Position numbers and translations under genes: made by a program
DNA from: an uncultured Collinsella sp.
GTDB taxonomy: Bacteria; Actinomycetota; Coriobacteriia; Coriobacteriales; Coriobacteriaceae
Assembly (NCBI GenBank): GCA_902491915.1
Contig: CABUJL010000020.1
Span: 1-22,225 of the forward strand
Direction: 5' to 3'
DNA length: 22,225 nucleotides
Shown here: one piece after another, positions 7,480 through 14,165 of the stretch
Layout of the letters: each line of letters begins with the position of its first letter
Position numbering within the stretch: position 1 is the first letter of the stretch
Notes under the pieces: generated by a model
What the model saw: the letters and a program-made list of their open reading frames with translations, nothing else
What the model was told of the DNA's origin: nothing
The model's database searches: none

Positions 7480-8952
7480 ATGAAGATCGTAGGCGTTGCC
7501 GCCTGTACTGTGGGTATCGCCCACACGTATATGGCCCAGAAGGCGATTCAGGATGAATGCGCCGCCCGTGGCATCGAGTGCAAGGTCGAGGCTCAGGGTG
7601 GCCTGGGTATCGAGAATGAGCTCACGCAGGAAGACGTGGACTCCGCCGACCTGGTCCTGGAGTCCGTCGACGTGGGTGTCGAGAACGAGGACCGTTTTGA
7701 GCAGAAGATGGCCGAGGGCAAGTTCCTGAAGGTCGGCACCTCGGATGTAATCGCCGATCCGGTAAAGATCATCGACCAGGCCATTGAGATCATCAAGGCG
7801 ACGGGTGGCGCCGTTGACGCGCCCAAGGCCGAGGCCAAGGCAGAGAAGAAGGCCGTCTCCGCTGCCCCGCAGGCCCCGACACCGGCGTCCAAGCAGTCTA
7901 TCTTTGCCGATCCTGGCAAGACGCTGCTCAATGCATTCAATACCGGCGTTTCCTATTTTATCCCCATCGTCGTTATCGGCGGCGTGTTTCTTGCCTTCTC
8001 GCTGGCATCCGGTACCGCCGGCGCCAACGGCATGGAGGTTACGAACCCGCTGATGGTGAGCCTTAACACCATCGGCATGGCCGGCATCTCCATGATGATC
8101 CCGGTGCTTGCGGCATACATCTCCTACTCGATGGCCGGCAAGCCCGCGCTCGCCCCCGGTTTTGTCCTGGGCTACCTGGTCAACAACGCAGTCGTTACCC
8201 CTAACGGCAACAGCGTTTCGACCGGCTTCTTGGGCGCCATGATCATGGCGGTCATCTGCGGCTACTTTGTCCGCTGGATGAAGACCTGGAAGGTCAACAA
8301 CACCATCCAGACCATCATGCCCATCCTGATCATCCCGATTCTGACCTCGCTTGTCCTGGGCATGGCCTATATCTACATCCTGGCCACGCCGCTTGGCTTT
8401 GTGATGGACTGGCTCACCGGCGTGCTCGGCAGCCTGCAGGGCGGTTCCGCAGTTGTCCTGGGTCTGGTCATTGGCGTTATGACCGCCTTCGATATGGGTG
8501 GCCCCATCAACAAGACCGCCTCGACCTTCACCATGGCCATCATGGCCTCCGGCATCTATGGCCCCAACGGCATGTTCCGCGTCGCCGTCGCCATTCCCCC
8601 GATTGCCTGCGGCCTTGCTGCGCTCATCGCCAAGAACAAGTTCGATGACGCCGATCGCCAGATGGGTATCTCCGCACTGTTCATGGGCTGCATCGGCATT
8701 ACCGAGGGCGCTATCCCCTTCGCGGTCAAGGACCTTGGCCACACCCTGCCCGGCATCTGCATCGGCTCTGCCGTGGGCGCGGCGCTCGCCGCCTTCCAGG
8801 GTATCGACTGCTACGTCCCGCACGGTGGCTTTATCGTCGCCCTTGCCACCAACAACGTCGCGCTGTTCTGCCTGGACATCGTGATTGGCGCCGTGGTCGC
8901 CGCTGCAATCCTGATTGCCATGAAGCCCACGCTCGACAAGCAGGCCAAGTAA
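7480..8952 (+). CDS. PTS sugar transporter EIIBC component, fructose family
   Basis: Membrane permease that phosphorylates its sugar during import, 490 aa. The IIB domain occupies about residues 1-105. Its phosphorylated cysteine is Cys9 in VAACTVGIAHTYMAQKAI; the fructose-family signature normally reads CPTGIAHT, so Pro is replaced by Thr and Thr by Val. An Ala/Lys/Pro linker spans about 110-148. The IIC domain (from about 150) has many membrane segments plus family motifs such as FDMGGPINKTAS, ITEGAIPFAVKD and CYVPHGG. No IIA domain is fused; a separate EIIA is encoded at the far end of the same operon (13023). The ATG at 7480 follows GAGGGAAG. The fructose family also moves mannitol-like sugars, glycerate derivatives and other ketoses, so fructose itself is not implied. 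Confidence 0.9.
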   Translation: MKIVGVAACTVGIAHTYMAQKAIQDECAARGIECKVEAQGGLGIENELTQEDVDSADLVLESVDVGVENEDRFEQKMAEGKFLKVGTSDVIADPVKIIDQAIEIIKATGGAVDAPKAEAKAEKKAVSAAPQAPTPASKQSIFADPGKTLLNAFNTGVSYFIPIVVIGGVFLAFSLASGTAGANGMEVTNPLMVSLNTIGMAGISMMIPVLAAYISYSMAGKPALAPGFVLGYLVNNAVVTPNGNSVSTGFLGAMIMAVICGYFVRWMKTWKVNNTIQTIMPILIIPILTSLVLGMAYIYILATPLGFVMDWLTGVLGSLQGGSAVVLGLVIGVMTAFDMGGPINKTASTFTMAIMASGIYGPNGMFRVAVAIPPIACGLAALIAKNKFDDADRQMGISALFMGCIGITEGAIPFAVKDLGHTLPGICIGSAVGAALAAFQGIDCYVPHGGFIVALATNNVALFCLDIVIGAVVAAAILIAMKPTLDKQAK

Positions 8953-8966
8953 ACCTTTAAGGACTC

Positions 8967-9027
8967 CGGTTGTGCGGAGGGATGGATTTGACTCCGCACA
9001 ACCGCCCCTACACAACAAAATCCATCC
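8967..9027 (+). promoter_or_regulatory. Intercistronic stem-loop with pseudoknot potential
   Basis: Between the EIIBC and gatZ-like genes, a perfect 13-bp stem pairs CGGTTGTGCGGAG (8967-8979) with CTCCGCACAACCG (8992-9004). Its 12-nt loop begins GGATGGATTT (8980-8989), which is exactly complementary to AAATCCATCC (9018-9027). The element can therefore form an H-type pseudoknot or two competing helices. No U-tract follows the first stem, so it is not an ordinary terminator. A second smaller hairpin (GGGCCC with GGGTCCC) follows at 9037-9056, then AGAAGGAG before the next start codon. Confidence 0.6.
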
Positions 9028-9096
9028 GTACTGATAGGGCCCACATCTGGGTCCCAGGGAACTTTTGTCAAAAATCCTCTGGAGAAGGAGAACAAA

Positions 9097-10371
9097 ATGT
9101 CCAACCTCACCATCCGCCAGGCCGTTCAGGGCATGCTCAAACTGCAGGATAGCGGCGATCACGCAACCATGGTCGGCATTGGCCCCATGAGCCCCAACCT
9201 GATTCAGGCCGTGTTCGAGCTTGCCAAGGACGAGGATTTCCCGCCCATGTTTATCGCCAGCCGCAACCAGGTCGATATGGACGAGATGGGCGCCGGCTAC
9301 GTCAACGGTTGGGACCAGACGCGCTTTGCCGCCGACATCAAGAAGGTCGCCGACGAGGTGGGTTACACCGGTCCGTACTACCTGTGCCGCGATCACGGCG
9401 GTCCGTGGCAGCGCGACGAGGAGCGTAACGCCCACCTGCCCGAGGACGAGGCCATGGAGCTCGCCCGTAAGTCCTTTGTCGCCGACATGGAGGCAGGCTT
9501 TGACCTGCTGATGGTCGACCCCACCAAGGACCCCTATCAGATCGGCAAGGTTATTCCGCTCGACGTGGTGCTTCGCCGCACGATCGATCTTATCGACTAC
9601 CTTGAGCAGTACCGTCGCGAGCATAACCTGCCCGAGGTCGCCTATGAGGTCGGTACCGAGGAGACCAATGGCGGCTTGACCTCTACCGATAAGTACGAGG
9701 AGTTCATTTCTCAGCTGCAGCCCGAGCTCGAGAAGCGCGGCTGCCCCATGCCCACCTTTATCGTCGGCCAGACCGGCACCCTTACCCGCTGGACGGAGCA
9801 GGTCGGTCACTACAACTTCAAGAACGCCCGCGAGCTTGCCGATATGGCCAAGCGCTATGGCGTGGGCCTGAAGGAGCACAACGCCGACTATCTGGACGAC
9901 GCGACGCTGCTCGAGCACATCCCGGCACACGTGACCGCCTCCAACGTCGCTCCGCAGTATGGCACCGAGGAGACCCGCGCCTACCTCAAGCTCTGCGCCA
10001 CCGAGCAGATCCTGGTCGACAACGGTCTGTGCGATGACCCCTCCGACCTGTATCACACGCTGCTGGTCAAGGCTATCAAGACCGAGCGCTGGCGCAAGTG
10101 GATGACTGGCGACGACGTCAACCTGCAGGTCGATGACATCCTTGCCGACGATGAGCTCAGCCTGAAGATCCTGGATGTCTCCGGCCACTATGCGTTCAAC
10201 GATCCCGAGGTCAAGGAGCAGGTCGAGAAGCTCTATCGCAACCTCGCTGCCCAGGACATCGACGGCAAGCGCTTTGTGATCGAGCACATCAAGCGCCCGA
10301 TCAAGCAGTACGTCGTCGGTCTTAACCTCAAGGGCGTCACGACCCGCATCGAGGCCGCTCTTGCCGAGTAA
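9097..10371 (+). CDS. GatZ/KbaZ-family sugar-phosphate protein (tagatose-bisphosphate aldolase non-catalytic subunit family)
   Basis: A 424-aa protein, the usual length of the GatZ/KbaZ family. Recognisable segments are ASRNQVDMDEMGAGYVNGWD (family SNQVNxxGGYTGM region), CRDHGGPW (family GDHLGPNPW), EVGTEETNGG (family IGTEVPxPGG) and LKEHNADYLDD (family LEGHSTDYQ). GatZ and KbaZ are known as stabilising partners of the class II tagatose-1,6-bisphosphate aldolases GatY/KbaY. No GatY-like gene and no second kinase are present here, so the bisphosphate substrate is not obviously made. Some GatZ-type proteins have been described as acting alone as hexulose-phosphate 4-epimerases; that role would suit this operon, turning the imported ketose phosphate into fructose 6-phosphate. 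The start at 9097 follows AGAAGGAG. Family assignment is fairly secure; the reaction is not. Confidence 0.75.
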   Translation: MSNLTIRQAVQGMLKLQDSGDHATMVGIGPMSPNLIQAVFELAKDEDFPPMFIASRNQVDMDEMGAGYVNGWDQTRFAADIKKVADEVGYTGPYYLCRDHGGPWQRDEERNAHLPEDEAMELARKSFVADMEAGFDLLMVDPTKDPYQIGKVIPLDVVLRRTIDLIDYLEQYRREHNLPEVAYEVGTEETNGGLTSTDKYEEFISQLQPELEKRGCPMPTFIVGQTGTLTRWTEQVGHYNFKNARELADMAKRYGVGLKEHNADYLDDATLLEHIPAHVTASNVAPQYGTEETRAYLKLCATEQILVDNGLCDDPSDLYHTLLVKAIKTERWRKWMTGDDVNLQVDDILADDELSLKILDVSGHYAFNDPEVKEQVEKLYRNLAAQDIDGKRFVIEHIKRPIKQYVVGLNLKGVTTRIEAALAE

Positions 10372-10390
10372 GTAGCTTTTCCTACGCGAC

Positions 10391-10426
10391 GCCGGGCCTG
10401 GGGCATGTCCCAGCTGCAGGCCCGGC
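10391..10426 (+). repeat. Intercistronic hairpin after the gatZ-like gene
   Basis: A perfect 10-bp stem pairs GCCGGGCCTG (10391-10400) with CAGGCCCGGC (10417-10426). A smaller GGG/CCC helix can form in the loop. No U-tract follows, so it may protect the upstream mRNA 3' end or set relative expression. Confidence 0.5.
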
Positions 10427-10428
10427 AC

Positions 10429-10466
10429 ATGGGACAAAGGGGCAGTCCCTTTGTCCCATTCTTTTG
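10429..10466 (+). terminator. Terminator-like hairpin inside the sugar operon
   Basis: A perfect 13-bp stem, ATGGGACAAAGGG (10429-10441) with CCCTTTGTCCCAT (10447-10459), has a GCAGT loop and is followed by TCTTTTG. It lies 30 nt before the transaldolase start. It could attenuate transcription between gatZ and the downstream genes. Its shape and its GGGACAAAGG/TGTCCC wording resemble the dispersed intergenic repeats seen elsewhere in the window. Confidence 0.5.
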
Positions 10467-10495
10467 AGTTTTAGCTTCCTTTGAAGGGGTTCACC

Positions 10496-11179
10496 ATGAA
10501 GTTCTTTATCGATACCGCCAATCTGGACGAGATTGCCGAGGCCAAGAGCTGGGGCTGCCTGGCCGGTGTTACCACCAACCCGTCCCTGTACGCCAAGACC
10601 GGCGGCAAGCTTGCCGACTTTGAGCCCCATATGCTCAAGATTGCCGAGCTCTGCGAGGGTCTGCCCGTGTCTGCCGAGTCCACCGCGACTACTGCCGAGG
10701 GCATGATCGAGGAGGGCAAGCGTCTTGCCGCCCTCGCTCCCAACATCGTGGTTAAGCTTCCCGTGTGCGAGGCCGGCCTTGCCGCCTGCCGCGCCCTGGC
10801 CGACGCAGGTGTGCGCGTCAACATGACGCTTGTTTTCTCGCCGACCCAGGCCTTGATGGCCGCCAACGCCGGCGCTCGCTACATCAGCCCGTTTGTGGGG
10901 CGCTTCGATGACATCGCCGAGGACGGTATCTCGCAGCTCGACAATGTTGTGACTTGCATCAAGAACTATGACTGGACCGGCAAGAACGTCGACGACACCG
11001 TTGAGATCATCACCGCTTCGGTCCGCACGCCCAACCATGTGACCCAGGCGGCGCTGCTTGGTGCCGACATTGCGACCGTCCCCATGGCCGCTCTTAAGAA
11101 ATGCTTGCATCACCCGCTGACCGACCAGGGCCTTGCCTCTTTTGAGGCTGATTGGCAGAAGGTCGTCGCTCAGGCTTAA
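10496..11179 (+). CDS. Transaldolase, TalC/MipB small type
   Basis: A 227-aa TIM-barrel enzyme that transfers dihydroxyacetone units through a Schiff-base lysine, predicted Lys87 in NIVVKLPVCEAG. Other family motifs are FIDTANLDEI, GVTTNPSL and ISPFVGRFDDI. Two discriminating positions are visible. Residue 61 is Glu (VSAESTATT), where fructose-6-phosphate aldolases have Gln, and the later position is Phe (TLVFSPTQAL), where those aldolases have Tyr. Both favour true transaldolase activity over F6P aldolase. It would interconvert fructose 6-phosphate plus erythrose 4-phosphate with sedoheptulose 7-phosphate plus glyceraldehyde 3-phosphate. The ATG at 10496 follows GAAGGGG. The gene is the third of the PTS operon, directly before the transketolase halves, so the three enzymes together make a non-oxidative pentose-phosphate module. 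Confidence 0.92.
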   Translation: MKFFIDTANLDEIAEAKSWGCLAGVTTNPSLYAKTGGKLADFEPHMLKIAELCEGLPVSAESTATTAEGMIEEGKRLAALAPNIVVKLPVCEAGLAACRALADAGVRVNMTLVFSPTQALMAANAGARYISPFVGRFDDIAEDGISQLDNVVTCIKNYDWTGKNVDDTVEIITASVRTPNHVTQAALLGADIATVPMAALKKCLHHPLTDQGLASFEADWQKVVAQA

Positions 11180-11190
11180 CGAGTGGATTG

Positions 11191-11225
11191 CCCCGGCATC
11201 GCGTCATCCGGTGCCGGGGTTGTTC
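11191..11225 (+). terminator. Small intercistronic hairpin between transaldolase and transketolase genes
   Basis: An 8-bp perfect stem, CCCCGGCA (11191-11198) with TGCCGGGG (11212-11219), is followed by TTGTTCT. With only 63 nt between the genes and coordinated functions, partial attenuation is more likely than full termination. Confidence 0.4.
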
Positions 11226-11242
11226 TCAAGAGAGGAATTCGT

Positions 11243-12073
11243 ATGACCAACCAGGAGCTGGCAAAGGTCGCCAATGAGGTCAGGAAGGGTGTCGTGACTG
11301 CGGTTCACGCGGCCAAGTCGGGACATCCGGGTGGATCGCTCGGTGCTGCCGACATCATGACGTATCTGTACTTTGAGGAAATGAATATCGATCCTGCTGA
11401 CCCTCACAAGGCCGATCGCGATCGCTTTGTGCTCTCCAAGGGTCACGCGGCGCCGGGCCTGTATTCGGTGTTGGCAAATCGCGGCTATTTTCCCGTCGAA
11501 GAGCTCGAGACGCTCCGCCATATTGGCAGCCGACTGCAGGGTCATCCCAACATGAACGACACCCCGGGCATCGATATGTCCACCGGATCGCTCGGTCAGG
11601 GTATCTCCGCCGCGGTTGGAATGGCACTCGCCGCAAAGCACTGGGGTGACAGCTACCGCGTCTACACGTTGCTGGGCGACGGCGAGTGCGAGGAGGGCCA
11701 GGTGTGGGAGGCGGCCATGTTTGCCGGCAACCATGCGCTCGACAATCTTGTTGCCGTCGTCGACCACAACGGCTTGCAGATTGACGGCACGATCGATGAG
11801 GTCAACTCGGCCATGCCGCTCGCTGACAAGTTCCGCGCCTTTAAGTGGCATGTGATCGAGCTAGCCGATGGCAACGACATGACACAGATTGAGGCGGCTT
11901 TCGCCGAGGCTCGTGAGGTGACCGGCGTGCCCGTCGCTATCATCGCCGAGACGGTGAAGGGCAAAGGCGTCTCCTTTATGGAGAACCAGGTTGGCTGGCA
12001 TGGCAAGGCGCCCAACGATGAACAGTTTGAGCAGGCCATGGCCGAGCTTGCGGCAGCAGGAGAGGAGCTCTAA
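11243..12073 (+). CDS. Transketolase, N-terminal (thiamine-diphosphate-binding) subunit
   Basis: A 276-aa subunit carrying the diphosphate-binding half of transketolase. Motifs in order are AAKSGHPGGSLGAADIMTYL, DRFVLSKGHAAPGLY, GSLGQGISAAVGMAL and the ThDP/Mg site GDGECEEGQVWEA with the distal Asn in VVDHNGLQ. The length shows a split transketolase, with the partner encoded immediately after; the two genes share one base (TAATG), so they are surely co-translated. The enzyme transfers two-carbon ketol units between sugar phosphates. The ATG at 11243 follows AGAGGAA; the longer open frame from 11183 lies in the intercistronic hairpin and is rejected. Such split enzymes are often used for dedicated sugar pathways, and DXP synthase is excluded by motif wording and by the split. 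Confidence 0.94.
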   Translation: MTNQELAKVANEVRKGVVTAVHAAKSGHPGGSLGAADIMTYLYFEEMNIDPADPHKADRDRFVLSKGHAAPGLYSVLANRGYFPVEELETLRHIGSRLQGHPNMNDTPGIDMSTGSLGQGISAAVGMALAAKHWGDSYRVYTLLGDGECEEGQVWEAAMFAGNHALDNLVAVVDHNGLQIDGTIDEVNSAMPLADKFRAFKWHVIELADGNDMTQIEAAFAEAREVTGVPVAIIAETVKGKGVSFMENQVGWHGKAPNDEQFEQAMAELAAAGEEL

Positions 12074-13011
12074 TGGCAGAGGTCAAAAAAGTCGCCACGC
12101 GCGTAAGCTACGGCGAGGCGCTCGTCGAGCTGGGCAATGAGCACGATGACTTTGTAGTGCTCGATGCCGACCTGGCTGCCGCTACGCAGACGGGTAAGTT
12201 TAAGGCTGCGCACCCTGAGCGCTTCTACGATGCCGGCATTGCCGAGAGCAACTTGATGGGGCTCGCCGCCGGCATTGCGACCACGGGCCACGTCGCCTTT
12301 GCGAGCACCTTTGCCATGTTCGCCGCCGGCCGCGCGTACGAACAAGTGCGTAATTCCATTGGCTATCCGCACCTCAACGTCAAAATCGGTGCCACGCATG
12401 CGGGTATCTCGGTCGGTGAAGACGGCGCCACGCATCAGTGCTGCGAGGACATCGCGCTCATGCGCACGATCCCGGGTATGACGGTAATCGTTCCCGCCGA
12501 TGACATCGAGGCTCGCGCTTGCGTGCGCGCCGCCTATGAGTTTGAGGGACCGGTCTACATGCGCTTCGGACGCCTGGCAACGCCGGTCATTAACGATCAC
12601 GAGGACTATGAGTTCAAGATTGGTCGCGGCGTGGTCGTGCGCGAGGGGTCCGATGTGACCATCATCGCTTGTGGCCTTATGGTCGCCGAGGCGCTTGAGG
12701 CTGCCGAGGCGCTCGCTGCCGATGGTATCGATGCCGAGGTCATCAATATGCACACGATCAAGCCGCTCGATGAGCGCCTGGTGGTTGCCAGCGCCAAGAA
12801 GACCGGTCGTGTGGTCACTGCCGAGGAGCATTCGATTATCGGTGGTCTTGGCGAGGCCGTGGCCTCGGTGCTCGCGGAGCAGCATCCGGTGCCGATGCGT
12901 CGCGTCGGCGTGCGCGATGTGTATGGCGAGTCCGGCCCTGCGGTCGATTTGCTGCACAAGTACGGTTTGGACGCCGACGGCATCGAAGCTGCGGTCAGGT
13001 CCGTGTTGTAA
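12073..13011 (+). CDS. Transketolase, C-terminal (pyrimidine-binding) subunit
   Basis: A 312-aa partner of the preceding gene. The pyrimidine-binding domain covers about residues 1-165, with the catalytic-Glu region FYDAGIAESNLMGLAAGIA, GATHAGISVGEDGATHQCCEDIA and VIVPADDIEA. The transketolase C-terminal domain follows, with GSDVTIIACGLMVAEALEAAE, EVINMHTIKPLDE and VVTAEEHSIIGGLGEAV. It binds the aminopyrimidine of thiamine diphosphate and completes the active site at the dimer interface with the N-terminal subunit. Its start codon overlaps the previous stop by one base. The EIIA gene begins 11 nt downstream, placing carbon-chain rearrangement and sugar import in the same transcript. Confidence 0.94.
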   Translation: MAEVKKVATRVSYGEALVELGNEHDDFVVLDADLAAATQTGKFKAAHPERFYDAGIAESNLMGLAAGIATTGHVAFASTFAMFAAGRAYEQVRNSIGYPHLNVKIGATHAGISVGEDGATHQCCEDIALMRTIPGMTVIVPADDIEARACVRAAYEFEGPVYMRFGRLATPVINDHEDYEFKIGRGVVVREGSDVTIIACGLMVAEALEAAEALAADGIDAEVINMHTIKPLDERLVVASAKKTGRVVTAEEHSIIGGLGEAVASVLAEQHPVPMRRVGVRDVYGESGPAVDLLHKYGLDADGIEAAVRSVL

Positions 13012-13022
13012 GGAAGGTTTCC

Positions 13023-13475
13023 ATGGGATTTGTATCTGCCAACCAAGTGACAATCGGGTATACCGCCGCCTCGCGCGAGGACGCCCTACATTATTTGTCC
13101 GAGCAGGCCATCGAGCTCGGCTTTGCCGATGACGCATCTGCCGTAGAGGCCGCCTTCATTGCTCGCGAGAACGAGGCCGAGACCGGCCTTGTCGCCGGTT
13201 TTGCCGTTCCGCATGCCAAAAGCGACGCGATCCACACGCCGGGCGTTGCCGTGCTTAAACTGACCGAGCCCGTTGAATGGCCGAGCTTCGATGGGGTGCC
13301 CGTCGATGTTGCGCTCGCGCTGTACGTGCCTGCCGGCGAGGCTGGAACCACGCATCTGCGCCTGCTCTCCAAGGCTGCCGTAATGCTGATGGACGCCGGC
13401 TTCCGCGACAAGGTGCGCGCGAGCACCGATCCCGTTGAGATTGCGGAGCTCATCAATAGCGGACTCGAAGACTAG
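13023..13475 (+). CDS. PTS sugar transporter EIIA component, fructose/mannitol family
   Basis: A 150-aa soluble phosphocarrier. His64 in VAGFAVPHAKSDAI is the predicted phosphorylation site; it receives phosphate from HPr and passes it to Cys9 of the EIIB domain encoded at 7480. The family pattern continues with the segments PGVAVLKLTEPVEW and LRLLSKAAVML. The ATG at 13023 follows AAGGAAGG. It is the last gene of the operon, with a strong terminator 43 nt after the stop. Placing EIIA at the far end, five genes from EIIBC, supports one transcription unit. A purely regulatory PtsN-type role is less likely because the operon otherwise lacks an EIIA for its EIIBC. Confidence 0.9.
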   Translation: MGFVSANQVTIGYTAASREDALHYLSEQAIELGFADDASAVEAAFIARENEAETGLVAGFAVPHAKSDAIHTPGVAVLKLTEPVEWPSFDGVPVDVALALYVPAGEAGTTHLRLLSKAAVMLMDAGFRDKVRASTDPVEIAELINSGLED

Positions 13476-13517
13476 AACGGTCATCCCGTTCAATCAATCG
13501 ATCCTTCTCCAAGGAAA

Positions 13518-13553
13518 AGGGCCGCGACGCCATATAGGTGTCGCGGCCCTGTT
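13518..13553 (+). terminator. Rho-independent terminator of the sugar operon
   Basis: A 14-bp stem, AGGGCCGCGACGCC (13518-13531) with GGTGTCGCGGCCCT (13537-13550) and one G-U pair, has an ATATA loop and is followed by GTTTGCGTTT. It lies 43 nt after the EIIA stop. Confidence 0.85.
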
Positions 13554-13561
13554 TGCGTTTC

Positions 13562-13608
13562 CCCAGATAAAACCTGCCAAAATAAACCTATCCCTTTTTG
13601 GCAGGCTA
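13562..13608 (+). repeat. Intergenic palindromic repeat A, copy 1
   Basis: It begins CCCAGATAAAACCTGCC and folds through CCTGCCAAAA (13573-13582) paired with TTTTGGCAGG (13596-13605), around a loop containing CCTATCCC. Near-identical copies lie at 14037 and, inverted, at 17159. It sits just after the operon terminator. Confidence 0.7.
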
Positions 13609-13678
13609 ATCGTGAGTTATTTCACCGCAACTTAGGGCACGGTTAGGAAGTGTGCACCTTAAAGAGTGGAGCCCTTGA

Positions 13679-13849
13679 TTAGAGAGGTCGCGCTCATCTC
13701 TCTAAATGTCTCTCTAAAGAGAAGGTTGGTTAGAGAGATAGCATTAGGCAATCTAGCAGCGAATTCGATACATCTCTCTTAATGTCTCTCTAAAACAAGG
13801 CGCTTATCTCTCTAAAGTTAGAGAGATAAGCGCCTTGTTTTAGAGAGAC
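13679..13849. repeat. Array of 10-bp RTCTCTCTAA boxes with fixed 2/12-nt spacing and a 66-bp palindrome
   Basis: Exact boxes read ATCTCTCTAA or GTCTCTCTAA on the plus strand at 13696, 13708, 13784 and 13806, and the complement TTAGAGAGAY at 13730, 13818 and 13840. Imperfect boxes lie at 13679 and 13772. Within each cluster the gaps are always 2 or 12 nt: 13696-2-13708-12-13730, and 13772-2-13784-12-13806-2-13818-12-13840. The last four boxes form a palindrome with two perfect 32-bp arms (13784-13815, 13818-13849) around an AG centre. This looks like a multi-site protein-binding array or an extruding palindrome. The protein that binds it is unknown. Confidence 0.8.
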
Positions 13850-14036
13850 GGAATGCCAAAATTCGTCCGTCAGCTACCATCTGCCAAAAATGACGGATAA
13901 AGGGCTCATCGAAGTAATGGGTTCATCGACGAGCCGCAACCGCCGCTATCGGAAGAAGTAGATGCAGCCGAATTGCCCCTCTATCGTCTCTCGAAGTTTG
14001 ATGGGTGCTAGAGGGGCGACTGCCTCGCGATATTTT

Positions 14037-14083
14037 CCCAAGATAAAACCTGCCAAAACAAACCTGTCCCTTATTGACAGGTC
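14037..14083 (+). repeat. Intergenic palindromic repeat A, copy 2
   Basis: It begins CCCAAGATAAAACCTGCC and continues AAAACAAACCTGTCCC. It can fold either as CCTGCCAA (14049-14056) with TTGACAGG (14074-14081, one mismatch) or as ACCTGTC (14062-14068) with GACAGGT (14076-14082). It has the same orientation as copy 1. Confidence 0.7.
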
Positions 14084-14139
14084 AGTTAACGCAGTCCAGG
14101 TTGAGCATATGTGCCCGGAGCCCGCGCAGCGCCGAGCAG

Positions 14140-14164
14140 TTACGCCGTTTGTAAAACGGCGTAA
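14140..14164 (-). terminator. Hairpin at the 3' end of larE
   Basis: A perfect 11-bp stem, TTACGCCGTTT (14140-14150) with AAACGGCGTAA (14154-14164), has a 3-nt loop and lies immediately after the larE stop codon. No clear U-tract follows on the larE strand, so termination efficiency is uncertain. Confidence 0.5.
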
Positions 14165-14165
14165 T

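Larger units (their letters stand above)
13554..14165. other. Gene-free convergent region carrying repeats
   Basis: No coding region is supported here. The flanking genes (EIIA and larE) point towards each other, so no promoter is required. The region is visibly more A+T-rich than its neighbours around 13600-13900. It holds two copies of palindromic repeat A (13562-13608 and 14037-14083), a 10-bp box array ending in a 66-bp palindrome (13679-13849), an inverted repeat GGCTCATCGA/TCGACGAGCC (13903-13935), an inverted repeat GCCCCTCTA/TAGAGGGGC (13975-14017), and the hairpin 14140-14164 beside larE. Confidence 0.7.

Noticed and set aside
7303..10437. Very long open frame (over 1000 codons) on the minus strand opposite the PTS and gatZ-like genes
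   Set aside because: The plus strand carries clear family proteins with ribosome-binding sites throughout. The reverse frame is open only because of the biased third-position G/C and matches no family.
11183..11242. Upstream extension of the transketolase N-terminal subunit
   Set aside because: The extra codons cover the intercistronic hairpin. The ATG at 11243 has its own ribosome-binding site and matches the usual family start.
9097..13011. Sulfoquinovose (sulfo-transaldolase or sulfo-transketolase) pathway
   Set aside because: Transaldolase plus split transketolase suggested it, but there is no sulfosugar isomerase, sulfolactaldehyde enzyme or sulfonate exporter in the operon, and import is by a PTS.
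13679..13849. CRISPR array
   Set aside because: Repeat units are only 10 bp, occur in both orientations and have 2- or 12-nt gaps; no cas genes are nearby.
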